Shown: positions 1 through 8,924 of the stretch, piece by piece
How positions within the stretch are numbered: the stretch's first letter is position 1
Layout: every line of letters starts with the position of its first letter
Notes under the pieces: model-generated
Databases searched by the model: none
Told to the model about the DNA's origin: nothing
The model's input: the letters and a program-made list of their open reading frames with translations, nothing else
Origin: Armatimonadota bacterium
Lineage (GTDB): Bacteria; Sysuimicrobiota; Sysuimicrobiia; Sysuimicrobiales; Sysuimicrobiaceae
DNA: 64,000 nucleotides
Assembly: GCA_031432545.1 (NCBI GenBank)
Contig: JAVKGX010000002.1
Coordinates: forward strand, 124,001 to 188,000
Direction of reading: 5' to 3'
Program-made: the position numbers and the translations under genes

Positions 1-99
1 ACCCGGCCGCCACGGCGCCACGGACAGTCGGGCCAGACGATCCTGCTCCGCCCGGAGAGATTGCGCGTCGACCGGCCACGGTCCGACGACGGGTTCCAT
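1..99 (-). CDS. Partial unknown protein, N-terminus only
   Basis: On the minus strand an ATG at 99 opens a frame that runs off the left edge without a stop (33 codons visible). It begins MEPVVGPWPVDAQ, with GGGGACGAAG directly upstream as a possible ribosome binding site. The W..-AxxxEQxRLA pattern loosely recalls the start of endonuclease V proteins, but too little is visible to name it. It is divergent from the DUF72 gene. It could also be a chance open frame in GC-rich DNA. Confidence 0.35.
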   Translation of the reverse strand, partial: MEPVVGPWPVDAQSLRAEQDRLARLSVAPWRPG

Positions 100-216
100 C
101 TTCGTCCCCGGCGGGTGCGGCCCCCGCTTCCAGGGTGATCGTCTCCCTTTGCACTCTGCAGGACAAGGATCGGGTCCAGGTTACGTGGCAAATTTGTCTG
201 CAGGGTGGAGGAGCCG

Positions 217-927
217 ATGAGGGTCCGGGTGGGGTGCTGCGGCTTTGCGCGGCGGTTCGAGGAGTACGCACAGCACCTGGACGTCGTCGAGGTTCAGCAG
301 ACGTTCTACCGGATGCCGCAGCACCGGACCGTAGAGCGGTGGCGCCGGCGCGTACCCGATCGGTTCGAGTTCACCTTGAAGGCCTGGCAGTTGATCACCC
401 ACACGCCCGACAGCCCCACCTACCGTCGCCTGGGCCACAAGATCCCGGTTGCGCTCCGGCACCGCTACGGGTCCTTTGCGCCAACCCGGGAGGTGGAAGT
501 GGCGTGGCAGGCCACGCTCGACGTCGCGCGGGCGCTGCGGGCTACGATCGTGGTCTTCCAGTGCCCTGCCCGCTTCGGCCCCACCGACCCGCACGTCGCG
601 AACCTGCGGCACTTCTTCGCCAACGTGCCGCGCGAGGGGCTGCGGTTCGCGTGGGAGCCGCGGGGCCACTGGCCTCCCGCGCTCGTCAAGGCCCTGTGCA
701 GGGAGCTTGATTTGATCCACTGTGTCGACCCGTTCGTCGCGCCCTCGCAGTATGGGGACCCCTGCTACTACCGCATGCACGGCCGCGGCGGATACCGATA
801 CCGCTACACCGACGAAGACCTACAGCAGCTGCGCGAGATGTGCACAGGACCGACGTACGTCCTGTTCAACAACGTGTCGATGTGGGACGACGCCGTGCGC
901 TTCCTCCGGCTCGTCGGGGCCGCATGA
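217..927 (+). CDS. DUF72 family protein
   Basis: A 236-residue protein of the DUF72 (YecE-like) family, a TIM-barrel fold with no established reaction. Family hallmarks are visible: the opening VRVGCCGF, EVQQTFYRMP near residue 25, FTLKAWQLITH near residue 50, the FAWEPRGHW segment in the middle, and YYRMHG and YVLFNNVSMW near the end. A GTG at 205 would add four residues, but ATG 217 is preferred because GGAGGAG lies at the right distance before it. It stands alone ahead of the isomerase gene and gives no clear functional context. Confidence 0.85.
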   Translation: MRVRVGCCGFARRFEEYAQHLDVVEVQQTFYRMPQHRTVERWRRRVPDRFEFTLKAWQLITHTPDSPTYRRLGHKIPVALRHRYGSFAPTREVEVAWQATLDVARALRATIVVFQCPARFGPTDPHVANLRHFFANVPREGLRFAWEPRGHWPPALVKALCRELDLIHCVDPFVAPSQYGDPCYYRMHGRGGYRYRYTDEDLQQLREMCTGPTYVLFNNVSMWDDAVRFLRLVGAA

Positions 928-1031
928 GGGAGGTTTGCCGCGGAAGCGTACTCCGCCATGGGGGAGTCGGGCAGGAGACGGTCGAAACATCCCCCATGCG
1001 CACGGACGGGTCGGGGCGGGTCGAGAGTCAC

Positions 1032-1880
1032 ATGTCGGCGAGCACGCCCAGGCTGGGACTCAACGGTGCCACCACCGGACAGACCGACCTGCTCACCGAC
1101 GTGAAAATCGCGGCGGAGGCCGGCTACGACGCGCTGGAGCTGCGGGATGCGAAGATCGAGGTCTACCTGCGCGGTGGCCACACCCTGTCGGACCTGCGAA
1201 CCAGACTGCAAGACGCGGGGATCGAACCCCTGAGCATCAATGCCCTAGACCGCTCGACGCTGGTGGCCGGCGCCGCGTGGGAGGCGGCCGCGCGCCGGTG
1301 CGCCACCCTCTGCGATTGGGCGGCGGCGCTCGACTGCCCCTATGTCGTGGTCGTGCCGAGTCCGCTCCCGGACGGTCTGCGACGCGAGGACGCCGTCGGT
1401 CCGACCGTGGAGGCGCTGCGGCAGATGGGTGAGATCGCGTTGCGGCGCGGCGTGCGCATCGGGTTCGAGTTCCTGGGCTTTGGGGACTGTTCGGTGCGTA
1501 CGCTGTCGGAGGCGGCGGCCATCGTGGACGATTGCGACCGCCGCACCGTCGGGTTGGTGATCGACGCGTTCCACTTCCACGTGGGCGGATCGTCCTGGCA
1601 CGCGTTGGACGCCCTCGACCCGGCGAGGTTGTTCGTCGTGCACCTGGACGACGCCGAAGACAGGCCCCTAGGAGATCTGCGCGATGCCCACCGGCGGCTG
1701 CCCGGTGACGGGGTGCTGCCGCTGGGAGCATTTGTCCGGGGCCTGCAGCACATCGGGTACCGTGGCGTCTACTCGCTCGAACTGTTCCCGGCAGACGACG
1801 CCCTCGGGTACCAGGATCCGCTGGCGCTCGCTCGGGTGGGCCGGGAGAGGATGGCGGCGCTGTTCGAAGATAGGGGGTAA
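1032..1880 (+). CDS. iolI: IolI-like sugar/inosose isomerase (TIM barrel)
   Basis: A 282-residue xylose-isomerase-like TIM barrel. It resembles Bacillus IolI (2-keto-myo-inositol isomerase) throughout: SINALD near residue 65, YVVVVPSP near 100, then the metal-ligand segments IGFEFLG, VIDAFHFH, VHLDDAEDRP and SLELF, which carry the expected Glu, Asp, His and Glu. Family members interconvert keto-inositols or related keto-sugars with a divalent metal. The next gene is a Gfo/Idh/MocA dehydrogenase, a usual partner. ATG 1032 fits the family start; an in-frame ATG at 996 would add 12 residues. The exact substrate is inferred. Confidence 0.75.
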   Translation: MSASTPRLGLNGATTGQTDLLTDVKIAAEAGYDALELRDAKIEVYLRGGHTLSDLRTRLQDAGIEPLSINALDRSTLVAGAAWEAAARRCATLCDWAAALDCPYVVVVPSPLPDGLRREDAVGPTVEALRQMGEIALRRGVRIGFEFLGFGDCSVRTLSEAAAIVDDCDRRTVGLVIDAFHFHVGGSSWHALDALDPARLFVVHLDDAEDRPLGDLRDAHRRLPGDGVLPLGAFVRGLQHIGYRGVYSLELFPADDALGYQDPLALARVGRERMAALFEDRG

Positions 1881-1949
1881 GTGATCGGCGGGCCGTCTGA
1901 CACCCGACCGCGGCTGCCGCTGCCCACAACGCCAATCTAGGAGGTTGCG

Positions 1950-2939
1950 ATGCCCCTTGGGATCGGCATACTCGGTGCTGGGTTCATGGGGGGCATTCAC
2001 GCCCGCATCCTCAGAACCGACGATCGTGTGCGGCTCGTGGGGATTGCCGACACGGTCGCGGCGGCCGCGGAGCGCCTGGCCGCAGAGGTGGACTCTCGCG
2101 CTCTGCCGTCGTTCGAGGCTTTGCTAGATGCAGGCGCACAAGCGTTGTACGTGTGCACGCCGAACACCCGTCACGTCGAACCCGTCCTGCGCGCGCTGGA
2201 GGCCGGGCTGCACGTCTTCTCGGAGAAGCCGATGGCGACATCTCTTGCGGACGCGCAGAAGATCCGAGAGGCCGCCAGGCACGCCAGGGGTGTATACCAG
2301 CTCGGGTTCAACCGGCGGTTTGCAGGCGTGTACCGGTTCGCGCGACGGCTGATCGAGCAGGGCCGGTTGCGCCCGCTGGTGGCCCAGATGAAGCACAACC
2401 GCGGCGAACTGCGCCATCCGCCCTGGACGTCGGAAGTCGCGGTCACCGGGGGGTACCTGTACGAGACACCCGTTCACCTGCTGGACATGGCGCGCCACCT
2501 GCTCGGTGAAGTCGTCGAGGTCCAGGGGCTGGCGCGGCAGAGCGTCTACGGCGAACCGGACGGTTTCGTGATGCTGTTGCGACACGAAAGCGGCGTGATC
2601 GCATCGCTGACCAGCGTCGCCCATGCAAGCTGGCTGTTTCCGTACGAGCGGGTGGAGATCTACGGCGAGCACTGCGCGGTCGTGACGGAGGGGGTAGAGC
2701 GCGTGACCTTCAGCCCCGGCGCGCACGAGGCCGCCGAGGCGCTCGACTGCCTGGCGGTCCCGTTCGAGCAGAAGTGGGGCTACGCGGAAGAGGACCGATC
2801 GTTCATCGACGCGGTGCTCGGTAGAAGCCCCCCGCCGGTCACCGCTGAAGACGGATACCGTGCCACGGAACTCGTCGAGGCCTGCTACCGGGCGGTTCGC
2901 ACCGAGCAGCCGGTGCGCCTGCCGCTGGCGGAAGGGTGA
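1950..2939 (+). CDS. Gfo/Idh/MocA family NAD(P)-dependent oxidoreductase
   Basis: A 329-residue cytoplasmic sugar/inositol dehydrogenase. The N-terminal Rossmann fold starts with GIGILGAGFMG (residues 4-14). The family EKP motif is in FSEKPMAT near residue 93, and the active-site helix is YETPVHLLDMARHLLG near residue 170, with the conserved His. Members oxidise a ring hydroxyl of sugars, inositols or their derivatives. AGGAGGTT precedes the ATG. The IolI-like isomerase upstream suggests an inositol or keto-sugar route, but no kinase or transporter specific for inositol is present here, so the substrate stays open. Confidence 0.88.
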   Translation: MPLGIGILGAGFMGGIHARILRTDDRVRLVGIADTVAAAAERLAAEVDSRALPSFEALLDAGAQALYVCTPNTRHVEPVLRALEAGLHVFSEKPMATSLADAQKIREAARHARGVYQLGFNRRFAGVYRFARRLIEQGRLRPLVAQMKHNRGELRHPPWTSEVAVTGGYLYETPVHLLDMARHLLGEVVEVQGLARQSVYGEPDGFVMLLRHESGVIASLTSVAHASWLFPYERVEIYGEHCAVVTEGVERVTFSPGAHEAAEALDCLAVPFEQKWGYAEEDRSFIDAVLGRSPPPVTAEDGYRATELVEACYRAVRTEQPVRLPLAEG

Positions 2940-3014
2940 GCGGCTGGACGGCCGTCCCCTTCCCAAGAGCGGACCGGATGGGGCACCGGCAGTCGGCCCG
3001 GGCGTGAGGCAGAG

Positions 3015-3872
3015 TTGATTGACAAGCGCGATGGTTTCTACCGGCTGATCGTAGCGGACATCGACGGCACCCTGGTGACGTCGGACCGTCGAATCCCCGT
3101 GGCGGTCGCAGACGCCGTCCGCCGGGCGCAGTCCCGCGGCGTGCGTGTCTGTCTGGCCACCGGCCGCATCTGGCGCTCGGCCCAGCCGTACGTTCGCGCT
3201 ATGGGCGCGGACCCGCCGGTGATCCTGTACAATGGAGGGCTCGTGTACGACTTCGTCCGCGACGAAGTGCTGCGGCGCGTGCCGCTGGACCCCCAGCACG
3301 CAGCGTTGGCGCTCGGGTTGCTCCAACGGTTTCCGCGCGTGCGGCCCCACCTGTACGTGGACGACCGTGTGCTGGTGGATCGCCGCGACGAGGTCACCCA
3401 GGCCTACGAGCGCAAGGACGGGCTGCGTGTGGAGGAGGTGGGCGACCTGTTGCCCTTTGCCGCCGAGCAGCCGATGAAGATCCTGATCATCGGTCCGCGG
3501 GACGCACTCGTCGAGGTAGACCGCGCGATCGCCTCGCTCCGCGTGCCCGTCCAAGCGGTCTTCTCCGAGCAGACCTACCTGGAGATCCTCCCCTTCGGCA
3601 GCTCGAAGGGCGCTGCGCTCGCGACGGTCGCCGACCGGTTGGGCGTGCCGCTGGAGGAGACGATCGCCGTGGGAGACAACTTCAACGATCTCACGATGAT
3701 CGAAGCAGCGGGGCTCGGCGTCGCGATGGGGAACGCGCCCGCTGAGCTGCGCGAGCGTGCGGACTTCGTGACGGCGAGCAACGACGAAGGCGGGCTGCGC
3801 GAGGTGATCGAGCGGTTCGTGCTGCGACCCCTGTCGCAGACGCGTACCGAAGGACCGCGGAATCCGGGTTGA
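3015..3872 (+). CDS. Cof-type HAD-IIB phosphatase
   Basis: A 285-residue haloacid-dehalogenase-superfamily hydrolase of the Cof subfamily, dephosphorylating sugar phosphates or similar small molecules with Mg2+. Motif I is ADIDGTLV (residues 15-22), motif II is CLATGR near residue 53, the Lys of motif III lies in SSKGAAL near 198, and motif IV is GDNFNDLTMIEAA near 220; the C2 cap domain sits between motifs II and III. The start is TTG, the first in-frame start consistent with the family N-terminus. It follows the dehydrogenase by 75 bases and may share its transcript. Confidence 0.88.
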   Translation: MIDKRDGFYRLIVADIDGTLVTSDRRIPVAVADAVRRAQSRGVRVCLATGRIWRSAQPYVRAMGADPPVILYNGGLVYDFVRDEVLRRVPLDPQHAALALGLLQRFPRVRPHLYVDDRVLVDRRDEVTQAYERKDGLRVEEVGDLLPFAAEQPMKILIIGPRDALVEVDRAIASLRVPVQAVFSEQTYLEILPFGSSKGAALATVADRLGVPLEETIAVGDNFNDLTMIEAAGLGVAMGNAPAELRERADFVTASNDEGGLREVIERFVLRPLSQTRTEGPRNPG

Positions 3873-4000
3873 CGGCCGGGTGTCTTCGACCGAATTGTCC
3901 TCGCCGTGCGCGAGCCGCACCGTTTCTCCGGTAGGCGGGGGCCGAGACGAGGGTGGAGCAGGGGCACAGCCAGTCACATCACGCGAGGGAGGGGTAGGGG

Positions 4001-5020
4001 ATGCGCAGGCTTTTCGTGGTCGTGTTGTTGCTGGTCGCCGTGTTCGCGGGGACGACGGGTGCGGGGGCACAGGCGGGCAGGATCGTCGTCTACTCGGCGC
4101 TGCCCGATCTGGAGACGTCGATGATCCACCGGGAATTCACGCGCAGGACCGGCATCCAGGTGGAGGCGCTCAGCGTAGCGGCGGCGGGGACGTTGCAAGC
4201 GCGGATTCGTGCCGAGAGGGATCGGCCGCGGGCGGATGTCTTCGTCGGTGGGTCGCGGGACTTCCACATCCCGCTCGCCCGGGAGGGCTTGCTCGTCCGG
4301 TATCGGTCACCGGTGGCAGCAGAAGCCCGGGTCAGCCCTGCATACCTCGACCCGGACGGATACTGGCACGGCTGGTACCTCGGTGCGCTGGCGATCATCG
4401 TCAACGCAGAACGGTGGGACCGAGAACTGGGGCCGCGGGGTGTCCGCAAGCCCACGACCTGGGACGATCTCGTCCGTCCCGAGTTCCGCGGTCAGTTCGT
4501 CATGCCGAGCCCGGTGACGACTGGCGGCGGATACATCTTCGTGGCCACGCAGATCTTTCGTCTGGGTGAAGAGCGCGCGTGGACCTACCTGAGGGCGCTG
4601 AACACAAACGCCTCGCAGTACACGCCGACCGCTCCCGGCACCATCACCCTGCTGGAGCGAGGCGAGGCCATCGTCGGGATGATGTGGGCGCACGAGGCCA
4701 TCGGTGCCCGGGCGCTGCGGTTCGCGCCGCTGGAGGTGACCGTGCCGCCCGACAGCGGTTTCGAAGTCGGCGCGGTGTCCATCCTCCGCGGCACCCGCAA
4801 CCTGGAAGGCGCGCGGGCCTACGTCGACTTCCTGATGAGCCGCACGCCCCAGGAGATCAACGCGCGGTTCGGCTTCCGTTACCCCGTGCGGGCCGACGTC
4901 AGCGTGCCAGCCGGAGCGACGCCGTTCGCCCAGTTGCGCTTCGTGCGTTACGACCTCGAGTGGGCGATCCAAAACCAAACGAGGATACGGGAGCAATGGA
5001 CCCGCGACATCGGACGCTGA
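4001..5020 (+). CDS. ABC transporter substrate-binding protein (Fbp/Afu type)
   Basis: A 339-residue exported binding protein. A signal peptide (RR then a long hydrophobic run, cleavage likely after GAGAQA near residue 24) is followed by GRIVVYSALPDLE, typical of the ferric-iron/2-aminoethylphosphonate/thiamine-type binding-protein family. Further family features are RADVFVGG, KPTTWDDLVRPEFRG and a C-terminal FPV-like RYPVRAD. The paired tyrosines that bind iron in FbpA are not obvious, so iron is not certain as ligand. It is the first gene of a complete three-gene importer and has AGGGAGGGG before the ATG. Confidence 0.85.
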   Translation: MRRLFVVVLLLVAVFAGTTGAGAQAGRIVVYSALPDLETSMIHREFTRRTGIQVEALSVAAAGTLQARIRAERDRPRADVFVGGSRDFHIPLAREGLLVRYRSPVAAEARVSPAYLDPDGYWHGWYLGALAIIVNAERWDRELGPRGVRKPTTWDDLVRPEFRGQFVMPSPVTTGGGYIFVATQIFRLGEERAWTYLRALNTNASQYTPTAPGTITLLERGEAIVGMMWAHEAIGARALRFAPLEVTVPPDSGFEVGAVSILRGTRNLEGARAYVDFLMSRTPQEINARFGFRYPVRADVSVPAGATPFAQLRFVRYDLEWAIQNQTRIREQWTRDIGR

Positions 5021-5042
5021 GCGGGGCAGCCGAAGCTCCGAG

Positions 5043-6677
5043 ATGACGACTTGGATTCACCCGGGCCGGCTCGCGGCGCGCCTGCGGGCCGACCCGGGCC
5101 TTGCGATCGCGTTCGGCGCTGCGGCCGCCGTCCTCGGCGCGTTCGTCCTCTACCCGGCGTTCCGCGTGCTCGTCTATCCGTCGTGGCAGGACTACCTCGC
5201 CATCCCCCACAGCGTCCGGTGGGTGCAGGCAGCCCGAAACAGTCTGCTGATGATGGTTCTGTCGACAGCGACCGCGACGTTGCTGGGGTTCGTGTTCGCC
5301 TTCGCGACGACCCGTATCGACGTACCGGGCAGGCGGTTCTTCCGCACCGTCGCGATGCTCCCCCTGTTCGCACCACCGTTCATGGTCGCCTTCGCCTACA
5401 TCCTGATGTTCGGCCGTCAGGGCCTGATCACGCGCACGCTGCTGGGCCTGGACGTCAACATCTTCGGCTGGTGGGGATTGTGGCTGGTCCAGACGATCGC
5501 GTTCTTCCCCCTCGCCATGCTGATCATCGCGGGGGTGCTGGATGCGGTGAACCCGAGTCTGGAGCATGCAGCCCGCAACCTGGGGGCCGACGAGTGGGAG
5601 GTCCTGCGCACCGTATCGGTTCCCCTGATCCGGCCCGGCGTCGCTGGCGCGATGCTGGTCGTCGCCATCTCCGTTCTCGCCGACTTCGGCAACGCGGTGA
5701 TCATCGCGGGTGGATTCCCCCTACTGGCGACCGAGGCGTGGTTTCGCATGGAGGGCATGGGCGACCTCAGGGGGGCTGCGCTCGTCGTGGCGATGCTGCT
5801 GGTCCCCAGCCTGACGCTGTTCTTGCTGGAGCGGTACTGGGTCAGCCGGCGGGTGTACGTCACCGTGACCGGTCGGGGCTCCCGCCTAGAACACCCACCC
5901 ACACCGCCCCTGTTCAAGTGGGCGGCGTTCGCCGTCTGCGCCCTCGCCGCGCTGATGGTGCTGCTCGTTTACTTTGGGGTCGTGGCGGGTGCGGTGACCG
6001 CGGTATGGGGCCGCGACTGGTCACCGACACTGGACCACTGGCGCCTGGCCACCGACCGCATCGACACGTTGTGGACCAGCGTGCGGATCGGGGCCCTGGC
6101 TGGTGCGGGGACTGCCGCCGTCGCCGTGCTGGTGGCATTCTTGACTTCTCGGGCCCTGCCGGGGCGCCAGATCCTCGACTTCCTGGCGGTGCTGCCCGGT
6201 GCGCTGCCCGGAGTCTTCGTGGGGGTCGGCTTTGTGCTGGCGTTCAATCCAACGCCGCTGGGCGGCAGCCTCTGGTTGCTCGCGATCGCCCTGGCCTTCT
6301 GGCACTTGCCGATGGGATATCAGGCCGCGCGCGCCCGCTTCCAGCAGATCGACCGCTCGATCGAGGAGGCGGCGGCGAATCTGGGTGCCACGGGGCTGCG
6401 GGTGCTGCGGGACGTCTACGTGCCCTTGCTCGTGCGGGCGGTGTTCGACGCGTTCGCGGTATCTTTCATCCGTGCGGTGACCAACGTGAGCATCGTGATC
6501 TTCCTGATTGCCCCCGGCCAGGTCGTTGCAACCTTCGTGATCCTCAACATGATCCAAAACAACATCTGGGGCGCAGCGGCGGCGCTCACGACGATGCTGT
6601 TGCTCCTCACGTTCGCAGCCATCGGCGCGACCTGGCTTGGCGCCGGGCGTGTCCTCCGCACGTCGCCGATGGGGTAG
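5043..6677 (+). CDS. ABC transporter permease (two fused permease halves)
   Basis: A 544-residue inner-membrane permease with about 12 hydrophobic helices, made of two tandem permease domains as in FbpB, AfuB and ThiP. Each half has the EAA loop that contacts the ATPase: AARNLGADEWEVLRTVSVPL near residue 180 and AAANLGATGLRVLRDVYVPL near 442. It follows the binding protein by 22 bases and is followed by the ATPase after 10, so the three form one operon. One polypeptide supplies the whole channel. Substrate is unresolved, as for the binding protein. Confidence 0.9.
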   Translation: MTTWIHPGRLAARLRADPGLAIAFGAAAAVLGAFVLYPAFRVLVYPSWQDYLAIPHSVRWVQAARNSLLMMVLSTATATLLGFVFAFATTRIDVPGRRFFRTVAMLPLFAPPFMVAFAYILMFGRQGLITRTLLGLDVNIFGWWGLWLVQTIAFFPLAMLIIAGVLDAVNPSLEHAARNLGADEWEVLRTVSVPLIRPGVAGAMLVVAISVLADFGNAVIIAGGFPLLATEAWFRMEGMGDLRGAALVVAMLLVPSLTLFLLERYWVSRRVYVTVTGRGSRLEHPPTPPLFKWAAFAVCALAALMVLLVYFGVVAGAVTAVWGRDWSPTLDHWRLATDRIDTLWTSVRIGALAGAGTAAVAVLVAFLTSRALPGRQILDFLAVLPGALPGVFVGVGFVLAFNPTPLGGSLWLLAIALAFWHLPMGYQAARARFQQIDRSIEEAAANLGATGLRVLRDVYVPLLVRAVFDAFAVSFIRAVTNVSIVIFLIAPGQVVATFVILNMIQNNIWGAAAALTTMLLLLTFAAIGATWLGAGRVLRTSPMG

Positions 6678-6687
6678 GGGGCCAACG

Positions 6688-7758
6688 GTGGCATCGGGAG
6701 GAAGACCGGTGGGCCGAGATGCACACCTCCGGCTGGTCGACGTCCGCAAGCGGTTCGGCCGGACCGTCGCCGTCGACGGCGTATCCCTGGACGTCTCCGA
6801 GGGGGAGTTTGTCACGCTGCTGGGTCCGTCGGGCTGCGGCAAGACGACGATCCTGCGCATGGTCGCCGGGTTCCAGCGCCCGGACGAGGGCGACATCCTC
6901 GTCCGCGGCGTCCGCGTCACCGACGTGCCTGCCCACCGGCGAAATGCCGCGATGGTCTTCCAGGAATACGCGCTCTTCCCCCACATGACCGTCGCCGAGA
7001 ACGTCAATTACGGCCTGGCGATGCGGCGCACGCCGCATCGCCAGGCGGCCCGTCGCATCGCGGAGGTGCTGGAACTGCTGGGGTTGACCGGTCAGGAGCA
7101 CAAGTTCCCGCACCAGCTGTCCGGCGGACAGCAGCAGCGGGTCGCGCTGGCTCGAGCCCTGGTCGTCGAGCCGGAGGTCCTGCTGCTCGACGAACCCCTG
7201 AGCAACCTCGACGCGAAGCTGCGAATCCGCGTGCGGGCGGAGATCCGCCAGTTGCAAAGGCAACTCGGCAAGACGACGGTGTACGTGACCCACGACCAGG
7301 AGGAGGCGTTGGCGATCTCCGATCGGATCGCCGTGATACATCACGGACGCATCCAGCAGGTCGGCACGCCGCAGGACGTCTATCATCGCCCGGTCAATCG
7401 CTTCGTCGCCGACTTCGTGGGGCTCACCAACTTTCTCGAGGTCGAGGCGATCCGGCCCGGCGAGGTCAGCTTTGACGGCCGCCCCTTCGCCGTGCCATCG
7501 AGCAGGGCCGCCGCCGGACGCTTGACCCTGGTCGTGCGTCCGGAAGCCGTCCAGTTGGTTCGGCGCCCGCCACAGGACGGCGGAAACGTGGTGCGCGGCC
7601 GGATCGTCACGAGCAGCTTCCTCGGGCTCGTCACACGGTACTGGGTGGACGCAGGCGGGATCCGGTGGGTGGTGGATGTCCCGACGTCTGGGGAGGACGC
7701 CCTGGACGGTGACGTCTACCTGCGGGTCCCTCCGGACCGGATCCACGTCCTTCCGTGA
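6688..7758 (+). CDS. ABC transporter ATP-binding protein (Fbp/Pot type)
   Basis: A 356-residue cytoplasmic ATPase driving the upstream permease. It shows Walker A GPSGCGKTT (residues 46-54), Q-loop VFQEYALFPH, signature LSGGQQQRVALARAL, Walker B VLLLDEPLSNLD and H-loop YVTHDQEEA. A C-terminal TOBE domain ends in LRVPPDRIHVLP. Start GTG 6688 has AGGGGG upstream; GTG 6709, seven codons later, has GGGAGGA and is equally possible. This intact TOBE domain is the useful comparison for the stray TOBE fragment in the broken locus that follows. Confidence 0.92.
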   Translation: MASGGRPVGRDAHLRLVDVRKRFGRTVAVDGVSLDVSEGEFVTLLGPSGCGKTTILRMVAGFQRPDEGDILVRGVRVTDVPAHRRNAAMVFQEYALFPHMTVAENVNYGLAMRRTPHRQAARRIAEVLELLGLTGQEHKFPHQLSGGQQQRVALARALVVEPEVLLLDEPLSNLDAKLRIRVRAEIRQLQRQLGKTTVYVTHDQEEALAISDRIAVIHHGRIQQVGTPQDVYHRPVNRFVADFVGLTNFLEVEAIRPGEVSFDGRPFAVPSSRAAAGRLTLVVRPEAVQLVRRPPQDGGNVVRGRIVTSSFLGLVTRYWVDAGGIRWVVDVPTSGEDALDGDVYLRVPPDRIHVLP

Positions 7759-7870
7759 CGGCAGGGTGTGCCCACGGAGGCTGGCTTCCCGGCCGGAGAA
7801 CGGTCCTGGCAGGCAACGGAGTCAGGCCCATCGAACTGAAGGGGACATCAGCAACGATCGGAGGGGGCGG

Positions 7871-8526
7871 ATGCGAAGGGCTCTCGTGCTCGTGGTGACG
7901 ATGGTGGTGGTGGCGGCCGGGGCCGCCGTCGCGGGCCCGGCCGCCGGGAGGGTCGTGCTGCTGTGCAGCCCGAACCCGGCGTGGTGCGATGCGGTCAAGG
8001 CGGAGTTCCCTAAGGCCACGGGATTTCTTTGGACTACGTGCGCTTGAGCTCCGGGGAGGCTCTCGCCCGGATGCGGGCGGAACGCCAGAACCCCTCTCTG
8101 GACGTCTGGTTCGGAGGTACCGGCGATCCGCACCTGGTGGCCAACGAGGAGGGGCTGACGGAGTTTTACCGTCCGCGTGCGTGGGCCGACCTGCGCCCGG
8201 AGTTCCGTGAGGCCGTCGCCAACAAGTACATCCCGCTGTACGCAGGGATCTTGGGCTGGGCTCTCAACGAGCGTTGCTACGGGAGAAGAACGTGCCGGTT
8301 CCCCGCACGTGGCGGGACCTCGCCGATCCCCGTCGGCACGGGGTGCGAGTACCTCGTCGACACGCCGGTGGGGGAGGTGCAGGTCCTCGATCCCAGCGGT
8401 GCGCTGTCCGTCGGCACCGAGGTGCGGCTCACCTTCCGAGAGGCCGGGCTGTACCTCCTGTCGCGCGAGACGTCTCAGGCGACGCACGTATCGGTCGTCC
8501 TGGGAGGGCCGCAGTGGGGTCGGTAG
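7871..8526 (+). pseudogene. Collapsed second ABC importer: binding-protein front joined to ATPase tail
   Basis: A signal peptide (MRRALVLVVTMVVVAAGA) and GRVVLLCSPNPAWCDAVKAE start a binding protein like the one at 4001. Near 8020 one base is missing; the frame resumes as LDYVRLSSGEALARMRAE and DVWFGGTGDPH. Near 8275 another base is missing, and the reading continues LLREKNVPVPRTWRDLADPR. Around 8335-8345 binding-protein sequence stops and the text becomes CEYLVDTPVGEVQVL with a hydrophobic end ALYLL-like, which aligns with the TOBE domain of a Fbp-type ATPase. So the rest of the binding protein, the permease and most of the ATPase have been deleted. I infer an ancestral three-gene operon parallel to the intact one just upstream. 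Confidence 0.75.
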
Positions 8527-8558
8527 GCGCGCGTCAGGCCCTGCCCGCTGCGACGTGC

Positions 8559-8564
8559 TATACT
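8559..8564 (+). promoter_or_regulatory. Likely -10 box for tRNA-Val
   Basis: TATACT lies 9 bases before the first tRNA base, the distance expected if transcription starts at or near the mature 5' end. No good -35 hexamer is seen at 16-18 bases upstream, so the site is only a candidate. Confidence 0.4.
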
Positions 8565-8572
8565 GCATCGGA

Positions 8573-8647
8573 GGGCGCTTAGCTCAGAGGGAGAGCGCTT
8601 CCTTGACGCGGAAGAGGTCAGAGGTTCAAGTCCTCTAGCGCCCACCA
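8573..8647 (+). tRNA. tRNA-Val (anticodon GAC)
   Basis: A full cloverleaf of 75 bases: acceptor GGGCGCT pairs with AGCGCCC, the D-arm contains AGCTCAGAGGGAGAGC, the anticodon stem CTTCC/GGAAG encloses loop TTGACGC with GAC at 8605-8607, and the T-arm is AGAGGTTCAAGTCCTCT. CCA is encoded. It reads GUC and GUU valine codons. It lies just downstream of the decayed ABC locus; tRNA ends are common recombination points, but no integrase or repeated tRNA end is visible. Confidence 0.97.
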
Positions 8648-8924
8648 TCTCCAAATCCCCCGGTCGAGGCCTCCGTGGGCACGTTGGGCTCCGGCGCGCG
8701 GGTGCACCTGTGCGGCGACACCCCGCTCGTGGCTGATGTGCCTGGGCCCTCGGGCGCGCGTCGGCGGACGCGCCTGATGGCGCACTCCTTCGGCCCGTCG
8801 CCCGGCATCCGACAGCCGCCTCCAGCGGTCCTTCAACCTGCAATCCAGATATCCAAATGTCCGAGGAGGATTTTCCCTCGGAGAGGCGAACACATATACG
8901 CCGAAAGTCTGATCGGAGTACCGG
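8648..8924. other. Intergenic region without recognised gene
   Basis: No convincing gene lies in these 277 bases. Near the right end a small inverted repeat (CCGAGG ... CCTCGG) sits in the leader of the helicase gene, followed by a weak GGAG ribosome binding site just ahead of its ATG. No clear promoter or T-run terminator was found. Confidence 0.4.

Noticed and set aside
2124-4070. Long minus-strand open frame (648 codons) across the dehydrogenase and Cof genes
   Set aside because: It is the antisense shadow of two well-supported genes in GC-rich DNA; its translation is Arg/Pro/His-rich with no family motifs.
8573-8647. tRNA-Val as an integration site for a mobile element
   Set aside because: No integrase, no direct repeat of the tRNA 3' end and no phage-like genes are visible within the window.
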